A stretch of 42,456 bases of DNA from the NCBI GenBank assembly GCA_963980215.1, contig CAXBYZ010000007.1:1-42456 (forward strand). The letters run 5' to 3'. Shown here one piece after another: positions 29,909 through 38,481 of the stretch (positions are counted from its first letter, which is position 1; each line of letters opens with the position of its first letter). A program made the position numbers and the translations under genes. The notes beneath the pieces were generated by a model. The model had not been told where the DNA came from. It was given only the letters and a program-made list of their open reading frames with translations, and searched no databases. The DNA comes from CAXBYZ01 sp963980215 (lineage in GTDB: Bacteria > Patescibacteriota > Microgenomatia > UBA1400 > CG1-02-47-37).

Positions 29909-31615
29909 ATGCCTGCCCTAGACACAACTTTACTGGATTTACTTAAAACGAAGAACAAGCTAAACGATGCTGATTATCAGCGGGTTAAAGATGAAGCGAT
30001 TAATTCCCCTCTTTCACCTGAAGATATTTTGCTGTCACATAATTTATTGAGTGAAGAGATAATTTCGGAGGCAAAAGCGGAGATACTAAAGATTCCTTAC
30101 TTGGATGTTTCTAGTACTAGTGTGTCCCCGGAGGCATTAAACGTGTTGCCGGAAGCGGTGGCAACTAAGTACATTGCTTTGCCGATTTCTATAGATAAAG
30201 CAAACAACTTGCTGGTCATTGTTATGGCCAATCCAGTTGATCTTCAAGCCCTTGATTTTATTGAGAGGAAAACCGGGATGAAGATTCAACCTCACCTTGG
30301 GGGCAAGAATAAGTTAATTAAAGAGATTAAGTTAAGATATGCTCAAAGCTTGTCCAGCGAAGTGACAGAGGCTTTAAAAGACACTGCCATGTCTAGACCG
30401 GATGTGAAGTTAAGATCGGCGGAGATTAGTGGCGGAGTGATTAGGGAAGCGCCGATTTCTAAAATTGTGTCGACAATTTTAGACTTTGCGATTAAAGCCA
30501 GAGCCTCTGATGTTCATATCGAACCGATGGAAGAGAAAACAAGAGTTAGGTATAGGATTGATGGAATTTTGTACGAAAAGTTGGTTTTGCCGCGCAATGT
30601 CCATGACTCGGTAATTTCTAGAATCAAGATTCTATCTCACATGAAGATAGATGAAAAAAGGATTCCCCAGGATGGGAGATTTAACTTTCGATCATCTGAA
30701 GAAGAAGTGGACTTGAGAGTTTCAAGCTTGCCAACGTCACATGGAGAAAAAATTGTGATGAGGTTATTAAAAAAAGCCTTGAAAGTGCCTGATCTACCTG
30801 AGTTGGGATTAAGAGGGAAAGCATTACTGAATTTACAAAACTCGATTCGAGTGCCTCATGGAATTATCTTGGTAACTGGTCCGACGGGCTCTGGTAAAAC
30901 AACTACTCTTTACTCGATACTAGATAAGATTAATACGCCAAAGGTAAATATTATGACCTTGGAAGATCCGGTTGAGTACCAGATTGGTGGGATTACTCAA
31001 ACTCAGGTAAATGTTCAAGCTGGTTTGAGTTTTGCTTCTGGATTAAGATCATTTTTGAGGCAAGATCCAGATGTAATCATGGTGGGAGAAATTCGAGATA
31101 CTGAGACGGCGGAGCTGGCTATCCAAGCGTCTTTAACGGGTCACTTGGTGTTCTCTACTCTGCACACGAATAGTGCAGCCGGAGCTTTACCAAGACTTCA
31201 AGACATGGAGATGGAGCCATTTTTGATGGCTTCTTCCATGACTTGCATTGTTGGCCAAAGAGTGACCAGGAAAATTTGTGAACACTGCAAAGAGAGCTAT
31301 ACCCCTCTCCAAGAAGTGGTTGAAGATATAAGACAAGTATTGGGTCCGTTGTTGACAAAGACAAGTTTTGAGCTGTATCGAGGCAAGAAGTGTCAGGAGT
31401 GTAATGGGACTGGTTATTCTGGCCGGGTAGGTATTTTTGAGGTGCTACCGATTACCGAAAAGATTGGCAAGTTGATCTTGGAACAAGCACCATCTTCGCA
31501 AATTAATGAACAAGCAATAGCTAATGGGATGATAGAGATGAAGCAAGATGGTTACATGAAAGTGGTTGAAGGCATTACTACCCTTGAAGAAGTCTTGAGG
31601 GTGGCAGAAACTTAA
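29909..31615 (+). CDS. pilB: Type IV pilus assembly ATPase PilB
   Basis: The hexameric motor that extends the pilus. The N-terminal MshEN-like domain (LLDLLKTKNKLNDADYQ...PYLDVSSTSVSPEAL) is followed by the GspE/PilB ATPase with Walker A GPTGSGKTTTLYS (about 323), the Asp box region HVLFSTLHTNSA-like HLVFSTLHTNSA, Walker B DPDVIMVGEIRD, and a tetracysteine zinc site (CEHC and CQECNGTGYSGR). The ORF begins at 29897, but the promoter position favours 29909. pilT follows 17 bases later with a TAGGAGAATGTT ribosome-binding region. Confidence 0.95.
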   Translation: MPALDTTLLDLLKTKNKLNDADYQRVKDEAINSPLSPEDILLSHNLLSEEIISEAKAEILKIPYLDVSSTSVSPEALNVLPEAVATKYIALPISIDKANNLLVIVMANPVDLQALDFIERKTGMKIQPHLGGKNKLIKEIKLRYAQSLSSEVTEALKDTAMSRPDVKLRSAEISGGVIREAPISKIVSTILDFAIKARASDVHIEPMEEKTRVRYRIDGILYEKLVLPRNVHDSVISRIKILSHMKIDEKRIPQDGRFNFRSSEEEVDLRVSSLPTSHGEKIVMRLLKKALKVPDLPELGLRGKALLNLQNSIRVPHGIILVTGPTGSGKTTTLYSILDKINTPKVNIMTLEDPVEYQIGGITQTQVNVQAGLSFASGLRSFLRQDPDVIMVGEIRDTETAELAIQASLTGHLVFSTLHTNSAAGALPRLQDMEMEPFLMASSMTCIVGQRVTRKICEHCKESYTPLQEVVEDIRQVLGPLLTKTSFELYRGKKCQECNGTGYSGRVGIFEVLPITEKIGKLILEQAPSSQINEQAIANGMIEMKQDGYMKVVEGITTLEEVLRVAET

Positions 31616-31632
31616 ATATATAGGAGAATGTT

Positions 31633-32688
31633 ATGGATATAAAAAAGTTACTTCAATTAGTGGTTCAAAGACAAGCTTCGGATTTGCATATTGTGGTGGG
31701 AGTGCCGCCACACATTCGGTTGGATGGTAAGTTGGTGCCAGTTGAAGGTGAAGCAGTAGTGACTGAAGAGTTGGCCAAAGATTTAATCTTTCCTCTACTT
31801 AATCCTCAACAAAAAGACTTGTTTCTAGTGAACAAAGAAGTGGATTTTTCACTTCAATTTGGTAAGCTGGCTCGTTTTAGGATAAATGCTTATTTTGAAA
31901 AAGGAAATATGGCAGCAGCCTTGAGGTTGATTGGTGAGAAAATTAAATCAATAGCAGAACTAAATTTGCCTAGTATTTGTAATGAGTTGTCTGAGTTGAA
32001 GCAAGGCTTGGTACTAGTGACTGGTCCAACTGGTCATGGTAAGAGCACTACCCTGGCAGCTATTGTTAATGAGATAAATATGAAAAGATCGGACCATATT
32101 GTGACGATTGAAGATCCGATTGAGTATATTTATAAATCGAGTAAAAGCATAATTTCTCAAAGAGAGATGCATGGAGATACTCATTCTTGGGCAGTGGCCT
32201 TAAAGTCTGTTTTGAGAGAAGATCCAGATGTGGTTTTGGTTGGGGAGATGAGAGACTATGAGACAATTGCAGCAGCTTTGACTGTGGCTGAGACTGGTCA
32301 CTTGGTGCTGGCAACTTTGCACACAAATAGTGCGGCTCAAACTATTGACAGAGTGGTTGACGTTTTTCCGGAACATCAACAAGCTCAAATAAGAGTTCAG
32401 CTAAGTAATGTTTTATCTGCTGTTTTAGCTCAACGATTAGTGCCAACTATTGGTGGCGGTCGAGCTGCGGTGATGGAAATTTTGCTGGGAACCACGGCGG
32501 TAAAGACAAGCATTCGTGAAGGAAAATCTCACATGATTAATAATGTGATTCAAACTTCCGGAGATCTAGGCATGCAGTCTTTGGAGAAAGACTTGGCCAG
32601 ACTAATTAATGCTGGGAAAATTGATGTGAATGTAGCTAAAGACTACTCTTTATCTCCACAAGAGCTAACTAGATTGGTAAAGAAATAA
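31633..32688 (+). CDS. pilT: Type IV pilus retraction ATPase PilT
   Basis: The motor that retracts the pilus, needed for twitching and DNA uptake. Motifs are SDLHIVVGVPPHIRLDG at the start, Walker A GPTGHGKSTTLA (about 133, with His where Ser is usual), the Asp box VTIEDPIEYIY, Walker B DPDVVLVGEMRDYET, the His box LVLATLHTNSA and the C-terminal AIRNLIRE-like segment TSIREGKSHMINN. Length is 351, as normal. AGGAG at 31621-31625 lies 7 bases before the ATG. Confidence 0.95.
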   Translation: MDIKKLLQLVVQRQASDLHIVVGVPPHIRLDGKLVPVEGEAVVTEELAKDLIFPLLNPQQKDLFLVNKEVDFSLQFGKLARFRINAYFEKGNMAAALRLIGEKIKSIAELNLPSICNELSELKQGLVLVTGPTGHGKSTTLAAIVNEINMKRSDHIVTIEDPIEYIYKSSKSIISQREMHGDTHSWAVALKSVLREDPDVVLVGEMRDYETIAAALTVAETGHLVLATLHTNSAAQTIDRVVDVFPEHQQAQIRVQLSNVLSAVLAQRLVPTIGGGRAAVMEILLGTTAVKTSIREGKSHMINNVIQTSGDLGMQSLEKDLARLINAGKIDVNVAKDYSLSPQELTRLVKK

Positions 32689-32691
32689 GGT

Positions 32692-33897
32692 ATGGAAAAG
32701 TTTGAGTATTTAGCCACGGATAAAGAAAATAATAAAGTTAAAGGTCAAGTGGAGGCTTTGAGTCAGGTCCAGGCTTTAAGCATCTTGAAAGAAAAGGGCT
32801 TGTTTATTATTAGCATGGAAAAGATTGATGTAATTCCTGCTTGGATGAAGGTGTTTAAGGGTTTTAATAAGATTAGGAAAGATGATGTGGTTCACTTTAC
32901 TAGACAGTTAGCGACCATGATTAAGGCAGGTCTGCCCCTAACAACAGCCTTGTCTATATTGAAGTATCAGTCGAATTTATCGATGGCAAAAGTAGTGGAT
33001 GATATTTTGCGGGATGTTGAAGGCGGGGGTTCTTTTTATAAAGCTTTGAGTAAACACGAGACAGTTTTTAGCCCAGTTTACTTATCATTGATTCGTTCCG
33101 GAGAAGCGGCCGGGGTGATGGAGAAAGTGTTGTTAAGATTAGCTGATAACTTGGAAAAAGAGGCAGAGTTTAGATCAAAGACCAAGAATGCCTTGATTTA
33201 TCCAATTATTGTGACGACGGCTATGATTGCTGTGGCAGCAGTGATGATGATTTTTGTGGTCCCTAAACTAACTTCTCTTTATGATGAGTTTGGGGCTGAG
33301 TTACCGGCAATGACAAAGGCTTTGATTTCTATGTCTAACTTTATGGTGAAGACTTGGTATGCCCAGCTGTTAATGATAATAGTTGGAGGTTATTCTTTTT
33401 TACAATGGAAGAAAACAGCTTCGGGTCGAGAATTTGTAGATGCGAAGATTTTAAAGATTCCAATAGTTGGAAAGTTAAAAACAAAAGTAATTTTAACGGA
33501 AATTACTAGAACCTTAGCTTTGTTGGTTGAAGCTGGAATTTCAATAGTAGAGGCTTTGGAGATTGTTTCGGGAGCGGCGGATAACGTGATATTTTCTCAG
33601 TCACTAAAGAAAGCGGCAAAAGATGTTGAGAAAGGAATTCCTTTGGCGGCGGCTATTGGGCAGTTTGAGCAGTATCCCCCGCTAGTTCCTCAGATGATTG
33701 CGGTTGGAGAAGAGACTGGCAAGATTGACGAAGTTTTGCTTAATGTTTCTACTTACTTTGAGAGCGAGTCGGAACAGGCAGTTAAAGGCTTGACAACTGC
33801 AATTGAGCCACTTATGATGATTCTATTAGGTATAGGTGTGGCATTTCTGGTAATTGCCATTATCCTGCCCATTTACAACCTTACCAGTCAATTTTAG
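32692..33897 (+). CDS. pilC: Type IV pilus inner membrane platform protein PilC
   Basis: The membrane platform on which the PilB and PilT motors act. The 401 residues show two GspF domains, RQLATMIKAGLPLTTALSIL (about 75-200) and TRTLALLVEAGISIVEALEI (about 280-395). Each ends in membrane helices (ALIYPIIVTTAMIAVAAVMM and PLMMILLGIGVAFLVIAIIL), and a further helix lies near 220-235. It is 3 bases after pilT and 10 bases before the first pilin gene. Confidence 0.94.
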   Translation: MEKFEYLATDKENNKVKGQVEALSQVQALSILKEKGLFIISMEKIDVIPAWMKVFKGFNKIRKDDVVHFTRQLATMIKAGLPLTTALSILKYQSNLSMAKVVDDILRDVEGGGSFYKALSKHETVFSPVYLSLIRSGEAAGVMEKVLLRLADNLEKEAEFRSKTKNALIYPIIVTTAMIAVAAVMMIFVVPKLTSLYDEFGAELPAMTKALISMSNFMVKTWYAQLLMIIVGGYSFLQWKKTASGREFVDAKILKIPIVGKLKTKVILTEITRTLALLVEAGISIVEALEIVSGAADNVIFSQSLKKAAKDVEKGIPLAAAIGQFEQYPPLVPQMIAVGEETGKIDEVLLNVSTYFESESEQAVKGLTTAIEPLMMILLGIGVAFLVIAIILPIYNLTSQF

Positions 33898-33907
33898 GGA
33901 GGAAATT

Positions 33908-34585
33908 ATGAAAGGAAGAAATAAAGGTTTTACCTTGATCGAACTACTTGTTGTTATTACTTTAATTGGAATTTTAGCGGTGGCTGTCTTGTCTGCTATT
34001 AATCCAATCGAGCAAATTAATAAGGCTCGGGATGCTGGACGAAGAGCGGATGCAGCTCAAATCTTGAAAGCTTTGGATAGGTACTTTGCTTCAACTGAAG
34101 AGTTTCCTTGGAACAATACTGGTTGGGATGATACGATTACTCCTATTTCTTCTGCTTTTCTTGGTCGAGCCTCTATGAATGGGGTTGGGATTTGTGGGGA
34201 TTCAGAGACAGTTCCGGCAGCTGGATCATATGAAGATGAAACTGTGTCTTCTAACGGCTGTTCTTATGAAGGATTGCTAATATCCACCGATGAGCTGAAG
34301 TTTCAATTCACTAAGAGAAAGGCATTTAGAACAACTCCAAATGCTGAAGATAAGTTTTACTTGGTGAAAGCAGCCAATGACCCTTCTGTTAGTGTTTGCT
34401 TTGTGCCTTCGAGTAAAGCGACTAGGACCAAGTGGAACGCGACTGTTGGTCAGTTAAAGAGTTTGGCTATTGATGGTAGTGACCTGCCAACTGTAGTTCA
34501 AGATTGTACGGATGAGTTTGGGGCAGTTGAGCCTACATGGGCTGATAATACTCTTTCTTGTTACGTTTGTATTCCAGAAGAGTAA
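33908..34585 (+). CDS. Type IV pilin-like protein 1
   Basis: A class III-signal prepilin. The short leader KGRNKG precedes the cleavage site at G|FTLIEL, followed by a hydrophobic helix (LLVVITLIGILAVAVLSAI) that packs into the pilus core, and a C-terminal globular domain of about 190 residues with six visible cysteines. ATG 33908 is chosen over an earlier in-frame codon at 33854 inside pilC because GGGAGGA lies at the right distance and the leader then has normal length. The motif INPIEQINKARDAGRRADA resembles that of major pilins in other CPR genomes. Its downstream neighbour is the RAYT-B element. Confidence 0.88.
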   Translation: MKGRNKGFTLIELLVVITLIGILAVAVLSAINPIEQINKARDAGRRADAAQILKALDRYFASTEEFPWNNTGWDDTITPISSAFLGRASMNGVGICGDSETVPAAGSYEDETVSSNGCSYEGLLISTDELKFQFTKRKAFRTTPNAEDKFYLVKAANDPSVSVCFVPSSKATRTKWNATVGQLKSLAIDGSDLPTVVQDCTDEFGAVEPTWADNTLSCYVCIPEE

Positions 34586-34651
34586 AAAGAATTTAAAATA
34601 AAATTAAAGCTCTTTGAGGAAATACTTGGAGTACTTTTGGTTTGGGTTAAT

Positions 34652-34673
34652 ATTACCACTCCGGAGTGGTAAT
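34652..34673. repeat. Family B palindrome at the 3' edge of RAYT-B
   Basis: A perfect 22-bp palindrome with half-site ATTACCACTCC. An identical copy lies at 35348-35369. It encodes the last residues and stop of RAYT-B (TTPEW) and separates it from the convergent pilin gene. Confidence 0.9.
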
Positions 34674-35324
34674 TGATTTGATAAGGTGGAGTTTTTTTTG
34701 GTAGTCGGCTTGATCAAGGGTAAAGCTTAAGTAATCTTGACTGGATTTAAATTGACCAAGTATTTCATCTGTTTGAGTGAGAGTGAAACTTTGCGGATGC
34801 ATATATTCTTTTAGGGACGAGTAAGGATAGTTTTGAATTTGGTTAAGATTTTTTTCAATAGAAGCTGTGTAGGGGTTTAAATGAATGTAGCGACTAAGAT
34901 GGAGCATTTGTTCATTGGAAGTAACTCGAACTGCCTTGAATCGACTATCAAAAACTGGTCCATTTTTTTCATGAAGAGTATTAAAGTATTTAGAGTAACT
35001 GTTTGAGAATTTACTAATAGATTTTAAGATACCGTCATCACTAATTTGCTTTATCAAAAAATGAAAGTGATTGGGCATAAAACAAAAAGCAAGAATGTCG
35101 ATTTGAGTGCTGACTAACTGCTGGAGTAATTTATTTTTTTGTTGAATTGTTAGTCGGTTTAGGTAAGAATACTTAAATGATGGGGTGGAAAATTGGTAAT
35201 ACCTGATAGTTTCAAGTGCCCTTTGGTAGTCGTTGTTAGAGATGAAGATTGGTTTTTTATTGAATCCTCTATTATAAATGTGATAGTACTCGTCATTAAT
35301 TATGGGGAGTTTTCGACTCGGCAT
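34653..35324 (-). CDS. REP-associated tyrosine transposase (RAYT-B, Y1/HUH family)
   Basis: A second single-domain HUH transposase of about 223 residues. Motifs are YYHIYNRGFNKKPIF near the N-terminus, the HUH pair in MPNHFHFLI, the candidate nucleophile Tyr in FSNSYSKYFN, GPVFDSRFKAVRV, and YIHLNPYTA with YPYSSLKEY. I chose the ATG at 35324 over the upstream one at 35345 because MPSRK matches the MPRKN start of RAYT-A. It is only distantly similar to RAYT-A and sits between copies of a different palindrome. It splits the pilus locus between the first pilin and the prepilin peptidase. Confidence 0.92.
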   Translation of the reverse strand: MPSRKLPIINDEYYHIYNRGFNKKPIFISNNDYQRALETIRYYQFSTPSFKYSYLNRLTIQQKNKLLQQLVSTQIDILAFCFMPNHFHFLIKQISDDGILKSISKFSNSYSKYFNTLHEKNGPVFDSRFKAVRVTSNEQMLHLSRYIHLNPYTASIEKNLNQIQNYPYSSLKEYMHPQSFTLTQTDEILGQFKSSQDYLSFTLDQADYQKKLHLIKSITTPEW

Positions 35325-35347
35325 ATAGTTAAATAATATTATCATAT

Positions 35348-35369
35348 ATTACCACTCCGGAGTGGTAAT
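35348..35369. repeat. Family B palindrome at the 5' edge of RAYT-B
   Basis: Identical to the 22-bp perfect palindrome at 34652-34673. It lies 23 bases upstream of the RAYT-B start and 23 bases before the prepilin peptidase ATG. Confidence 0.9.
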
Positions 35370-35379
35370 ATGAGTGTGG

Positions 35380-35385
35380 TATATT
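35380..35385 (+). promoter_or_regulatory. -10 box of the prepilin peptidase gene
   Basis: Extended -10 TGG-TATATT, ending 7 bases before the ATG at 35393, so the transcript would be leaderless. It could restart transcription of the pilus genes downstream of RAYT-B. Confidence 0.45.
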
Positions 35386-35392
35386 TTTATAT

Positions 35393-36169
35393 ATGGATTA
35401 TTTGACTCTATTTTTATTTGGGACGGCGATTGGAAGTTTTTTGAGTGTGGTTATTTATCGATTGAGGATTGGTGAGTCTGCCTTAAAAGGACGGTCCCGA
35501 TGTGATTTTTGCAAGAAACAGATAGCTTGGTTTGACAATATTCCCCTACTCTCTTATGTATTGTTACTTGGAAAGTGTAGGTGGTGCAAAAAAAAGATAG
35601 GTCTTGATCACTTATTTTTGGAGCTATTGTTTGGTTTTCAATTTGTTTGGATCTATTGGTTGCTTAAAGTTAATTTTTCATTTTTTGGTCATTTGGAAGG
35701 GTTTTATAGCTTGAGTTTGCTGGCTTATTGGTTGATTTTATTTTCAGGATCTATAGCCATTGCTATTTATGATGTTAAACACATGTTGATACCTGATGAA
35801 GTGTTGTTTCCACTAATTGGAGTTTCTTTTTTACGATTATTTTTCTCTCATCAGTGGCAAGTGTTGGTTCCAGCTTTGTTGGCCATGGGGTTTTTGTATA
35901 GCATTTATGTAATAACCAAAGGAAAAGGAATGGGTTTTGGAGATGTTAAGCTGGCATTTTTGATGGGTTTAGTTTTGGGCTGGCCTTTGATTGTGGTAGC
36001 TTTTTTTGTGGCTTTCTTGACAGGAGCGGGAGTGGGAGTCATACTTTTAGTGTTAAAGAAAAAGAAGTACAAAAGTAGAATTGCTTTTGGTCCCTTCTTG
36101 ATTTTTGGCATGCTGTTAGCCAAGTTGTGGGGAAATCAAATTTGGCAGTGGTATTTTAGTTTTTTATAA
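35393..36169 (+). CDS. pilD: Prepilin peptidase (A24 family)
   Basis: A membrane aspartic protease that cleaves prepilin leaders and usually methylates the new N-terminus. The N-terminal domain has GSFLSVVIYRL, a four-cysteine zinc site (CDFCKKQI and CRWCKKKIG) and IPLLSYVLL. The catalytic aspartates are in YDVKHMLIPDE (about 126-136) and GFGDVKLAFLMG (about 182-188). About seven membrane helices fit the 258-residue length. Its substrates are the six pilin-like proteins of this locus. Confidence 0.95.
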   Translation: MDYLTLFLFGTAIGSFLSVVIYRLRIGESALKGRSRCDFCKKQIAWFDNIPLLSYVLLLGKCRWCKKKIGLDHLFLELLFGFQFVWIYWLLKVNFSFFGHLEGFYSLSLLAYWLILFSGSIAIAIYDVKHMLIPDEVLFPLIGVSFLRLFFSHQWQVLVPALLAMGFLYSIYVITKGKGMGFGDVKLAFLMGLVLGWPLIVVAFFVAFLTGAGVGVILLVLKKKKYKSRIAFGPFLIFGMLLAKLWGNQIWQWYFSFL

Positions 36170-36173
36170 AAAT

Positions 36174-36605
36174 ATGAAAAAAGGTTTTACTCTACTAGAG
36201 TTGTTGGTATCAATATCTATCATTGGAATAATATTAGGAATTGTGTCAGTGAGCTTTAGTACGGCTCAAAAAAACACCAGAGATTCTAGACGAAAAGCAG
36301 ACATAATAGCTATTCAAAAATCTGTGGAGCAGTGTTATGTTTTGGAAAATGAGTATCCAGAGACTGTAGTATCTGGATCTAGCATTACTTGTGCGACAAA
36401 AACAACTATGACTAATGTTCCCGAAGATCCCAAGAATTCTGGTAGTTATGTTTATGCCTACACGGTGTCTGCTGATGGACTTGAGTACTGCATGTGTGGA
36501 TTGCTTGAAAAAGTGGGAAGTGGTAATGCTGATAGTTTTGGAGCATCCGGACTTTGTAGCTATCTGGCTGGCAGTGATAATTTTTGTGTATCAAATCAAC
36601 AGTAG
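36174..36605 (+). CDS. Type IV pilin-like protein 2
   Basis: A short leader MKKG, cleavage at G|FTLLEL, then the hydrophobic helix (LVSISIIGIILGIVSVSF), the pseudopilin-type segment AQKNTRDSRRKADI and a small globular domain with cysteines (about residues 50-143, EQCYVLENEYPETV). The ATG is 4 bases after the prepilin peptidase stop. The compact size of 143 residues and the TRDSRRKADI motif are like those of minor pilins and GspG-like proteins. Confidence 0.88.
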   Translation: MKKGFTLLELLVSISIIGIILGIVSVSFSTAQKNTRDSRRKADIIAIQKSVEQCYVLENEYPETVVSGSSITCATKTTMTNVPEDPKNSGSYVYAYTVSADGLEYCMCGLLEKVGSGNADSFGASGLCSYLAGSDNFCVSNQQ

Positions 36606-36612
36606 GAGGTTT

Positions 36613-37017
36613 ATGAAGAAAGGTTTTACTTTAATTGAGCTTTTAGTAGCGGTGTCTATTATTGGGATTTTATTGGCTATAGGAATAACAAATTTTCGAG
36701 TGGCAAACCAAAAAGCTAGAGATGGTAGAAGGCAAGGAGATTTGGAGCAAATTAGAGCGGCTTTGGAGCTGTATCGAACTGATGAGGGTGAGTATCCTGA
36801 TTCAGATATTATCTCTGATGGCACGATTGAGTCAGGTGGGGGAACGGTGTATATGGGAGAGGTTCCCGAGGATCCCCTATCAAGCTATACATACTATTAT
36901 AGTAGTGACGGGGTTACTTATGATTTGTGTGCTTCTTTGGAACTGGATACAACTGGAGTTTGTGGTGGGGCGGATTGCGGAGAAACATGCAACTACTTAG
37001 TTGAGAATCCCCTATGA
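36613..37017 (+). CDS. Type IV pilin-like protein 3
   Basis: Leader MKKG, cleavage at G|FTLIEL, hydrophobic helix (LLVAVSIIGILLAIGITNF), then KARDGRRQGDLEQIRAALELYRTDEGEYPDSD as in GspG-type pilins, and a C-terminal region with several cysteines. The start at 36613 is fixed by TAGGAGG at 36603-36609, 3-4 bases before the ATG. The longer open frame to 36415 overlaps pilin 2 in another frame. The stop overlaps the next ATG. Confidence 0.88.
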   Translation: MKKGFTLIELLVAVSIIGILLAIGITNFRVANQKARDGRRQGDLEQIRAALELYRTDEGEYPDSDIISDGTIESGGGTVYMGEVPEDPLSSYTYYYSSDGVTYDLCASLELDTTGVCGGADCGETCNYLVENPL

Positions 37018-37490
37018 GAATTAAGCCTGCCCAAGGTTTTACTTTAATTGAGCTGATGATTACGGTGGCTATTGGAATAGTAATGGTTGGAGGAGGTTTG
37101 GCGGCATACAGAGGGGCTGGAGAGAGAGAGGAAGTGAAGCTGGCCGGTTTGGGTTTTCAGACAAACTTGAAGTCATTTCAACAAAAAGCATTTGCAGGAG
37201 AAAAACCGGTAGGTTGTCTGGGAACCTTGGAAGATTTTAGAATAGAGGTAGGGGCTGGTCTTGGTAGCTATATAGTTAAAGCAGAGTGTAGCTTGGTTGA
37301 TGGTCCTGAAACAGAGTTTGAGTTGATTCAAGGAGTTGAGTTTGATGCTATTTTTAGTGATTTAATTTTTTACACTCTTAAGTCTGAGATTGGTGGAGCT
37401 CAAACTATTGTGATTAACTCAGCTGAGGGTAACTATACTTATGAGATTACTGTAGAGGCAAGCGGAGTAATCCAAGGGGAGTTATTATGA
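37014..37490 (+). CDS. Type IV pilin-like protein 4
   Basis: Leader MRIKPAQG, cleavage at G|FTLIEL, helix LMITVAIGIVMVGGGLAAYRG, and a beta-rich C-terminal domain of about 120 residues with two cysteines. The layout is like GspH/FimT pseudopilins (GLGFQTNLKSFQQKAF). It overlaps pilin 3 and pilin 5 by four bases each (ATGA type), so the run is translated as one unit. A minor tip component of the pilus is a reasonable guess. Confidence 0.85.
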   Translation: MRIKPAQGFTLIELMITVAIGIVMVGGGLAAYRGAGEREEVKLAGLGFQTNLKSFQQKAFAGEKPVGCLGTLEDFRIEVGAGLGSYIVKAECSLVDGPETEFELIQGVEFDAIFSDLIFYTLKSEIGGAQTIVINSAEGNYTYEITVEASGVIQGELL

Positions 37491-37930
37491 AGAAATGGTC
37501 TTCTGGTCAGTCTTTTATTGAAGTAGTGGTAGCTATTGGAGCTATGAGCTTGCTGTTGGTAGCTTTGCTAGCTACTATTAGTTTGTCGATCAAGAATAGT
37601 CGGTTAGCTAAAGATAGAACTCAAGCAGTTTCTATGGCGAATGAAGGAGTGGAGTTGATGAGGGCCTACAGAGATTATAGTTTTAATGACTTTTTTTCAG
37701 AAGCCCGAGTAAGTAGTTACAACTTACCGTATAACTGGAGGGTCGAGGATGGTTTGTTTGAAGATTGTTCAAGTACTTTGTTTGAGATCAGAGATATCTA
37801 TAGGAGATGTGTTAAGTTAACTTCGGTTGATTTTAATAGTGTAGATGTAGAGGTTTTAGTTGAGTGGCAAGAAGGAAGTTTAGTTAAAGAAACTATGCAG
37901 AATACGAGGTTATCAAAATGGGAGAGATAA
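37487..37930 (+). CDS. Type IV pilin-like protein 5 (divergent leader)
   Basis: The leader MKKWSSG is followed by QSFIEVVVAIGAMSLLLVALL, so the usual FTLIEL reads QSFIEV, with Glu still at position 5 after the cleavage Gly. This is typical of GspI/PilV-type minor pilins. NEGVELMRAYRDYSFNDFF after the helix and two cysteines in the C-terminal part support a folded extracellular domain. It overlaps pilin 4 and pilin 6 at both ends. Confidence 0.8.
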   Translation: MKKWSSGQSFIEVVVAIGAMSLLLVALLATISLSIKNSRLAKDRTQAVSMANEGVELMRAYRDYSFNDFFSEARVSSYNLPYNWRVEDGLFEDCSSTLFEIRDIYRRCVKLTSVDFNSVDVEVLVEWQEGSLVKETMQNTRLSKWER

Positions 37931-38433
37931 AAAAGAGACAACTAGCTGCCGGTAATCAAGGTTATACTCTAATAGAGTTAGTGACAGTCACTGGGATTAT
38001 GGCTTTGTTTACTTTAACTTTGATAGGAATTTTTCTGGCAACAATTAGGGGTGGAACTAAGTCACAGGTGGTTCAACAAGTTCATCAAAATGGCGACTTT
38101 GCTTTAAGAAGTATGTCTAGATTAATTAGAGCTTCTGATCGAGTGAGCGGTTGTGGTTCGAGTGTTTCAGTAGATCAAGTAGATGGATCTAACACTGTGT
38201 TTAGTATTGTGGAGGTTGGAGATGCTAATCGAATTGCCTCAAACTCTAGTCAGTTCTTGACGAGTACGACCCATCAAGTGTCTAATTTGCTTTTTACTTG
38301 TTACGATGGTGATTTGGGTAATCAGGTAGTGACGATTGAGTTTACGATTACTGCCGGAGGTGAGACGGGAGCTCAAACCCAAGAGAAATTCACTCAAGAC
38401 TTTGCCACTTCGGTGTCTACCAGAGTCTATTAG
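37918..38433 (+). CDS. Type IV pilin-like protein 6
   Basis: The leader MGEIKKRQLAAGNQG is longer than that of its neighbours. Cleavage is expected at G|YTLIEL, followed by VTVTGIMALFTLTLIGIFLATI. The rest is a beta-rich domain with two cysteines (VSGCGSSVSVD, LLFTCYDGD). This matches GspJ/PilW-type minor pilins. It is the last gene of the pilus run, and no pilM, pilN, pilO or secretin gene is seen after it. Confidence 0.82.
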   Translation: MGEIKKRQLAAGNQGYTLIELVTVTGIMALFTLTLIGIFLATIRGGTKSQVVQQVHQNGDFALRSMSRLIRASDRVSGCGSSVSVDQVDGSNTVFSIVEVGDANRIASNSSQFLTSTTHQVSNLLFTCYDGDLGNQVVTIEFTITAGGETGAQTQEKFTQDFATSVSTRVY

Positions 38434-38481
38434 TCCCCTATTTGTATAATTTGGTTGAATGAAGCTGACCCTATTTTTGCA

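Noticed and set aside
36415..36612. Extended N-terminus for pilin 3
   Set aside because: It overlaps pilin 2 in another frame and lacks pilin features; AGGAGG lies just before ATG 36613.
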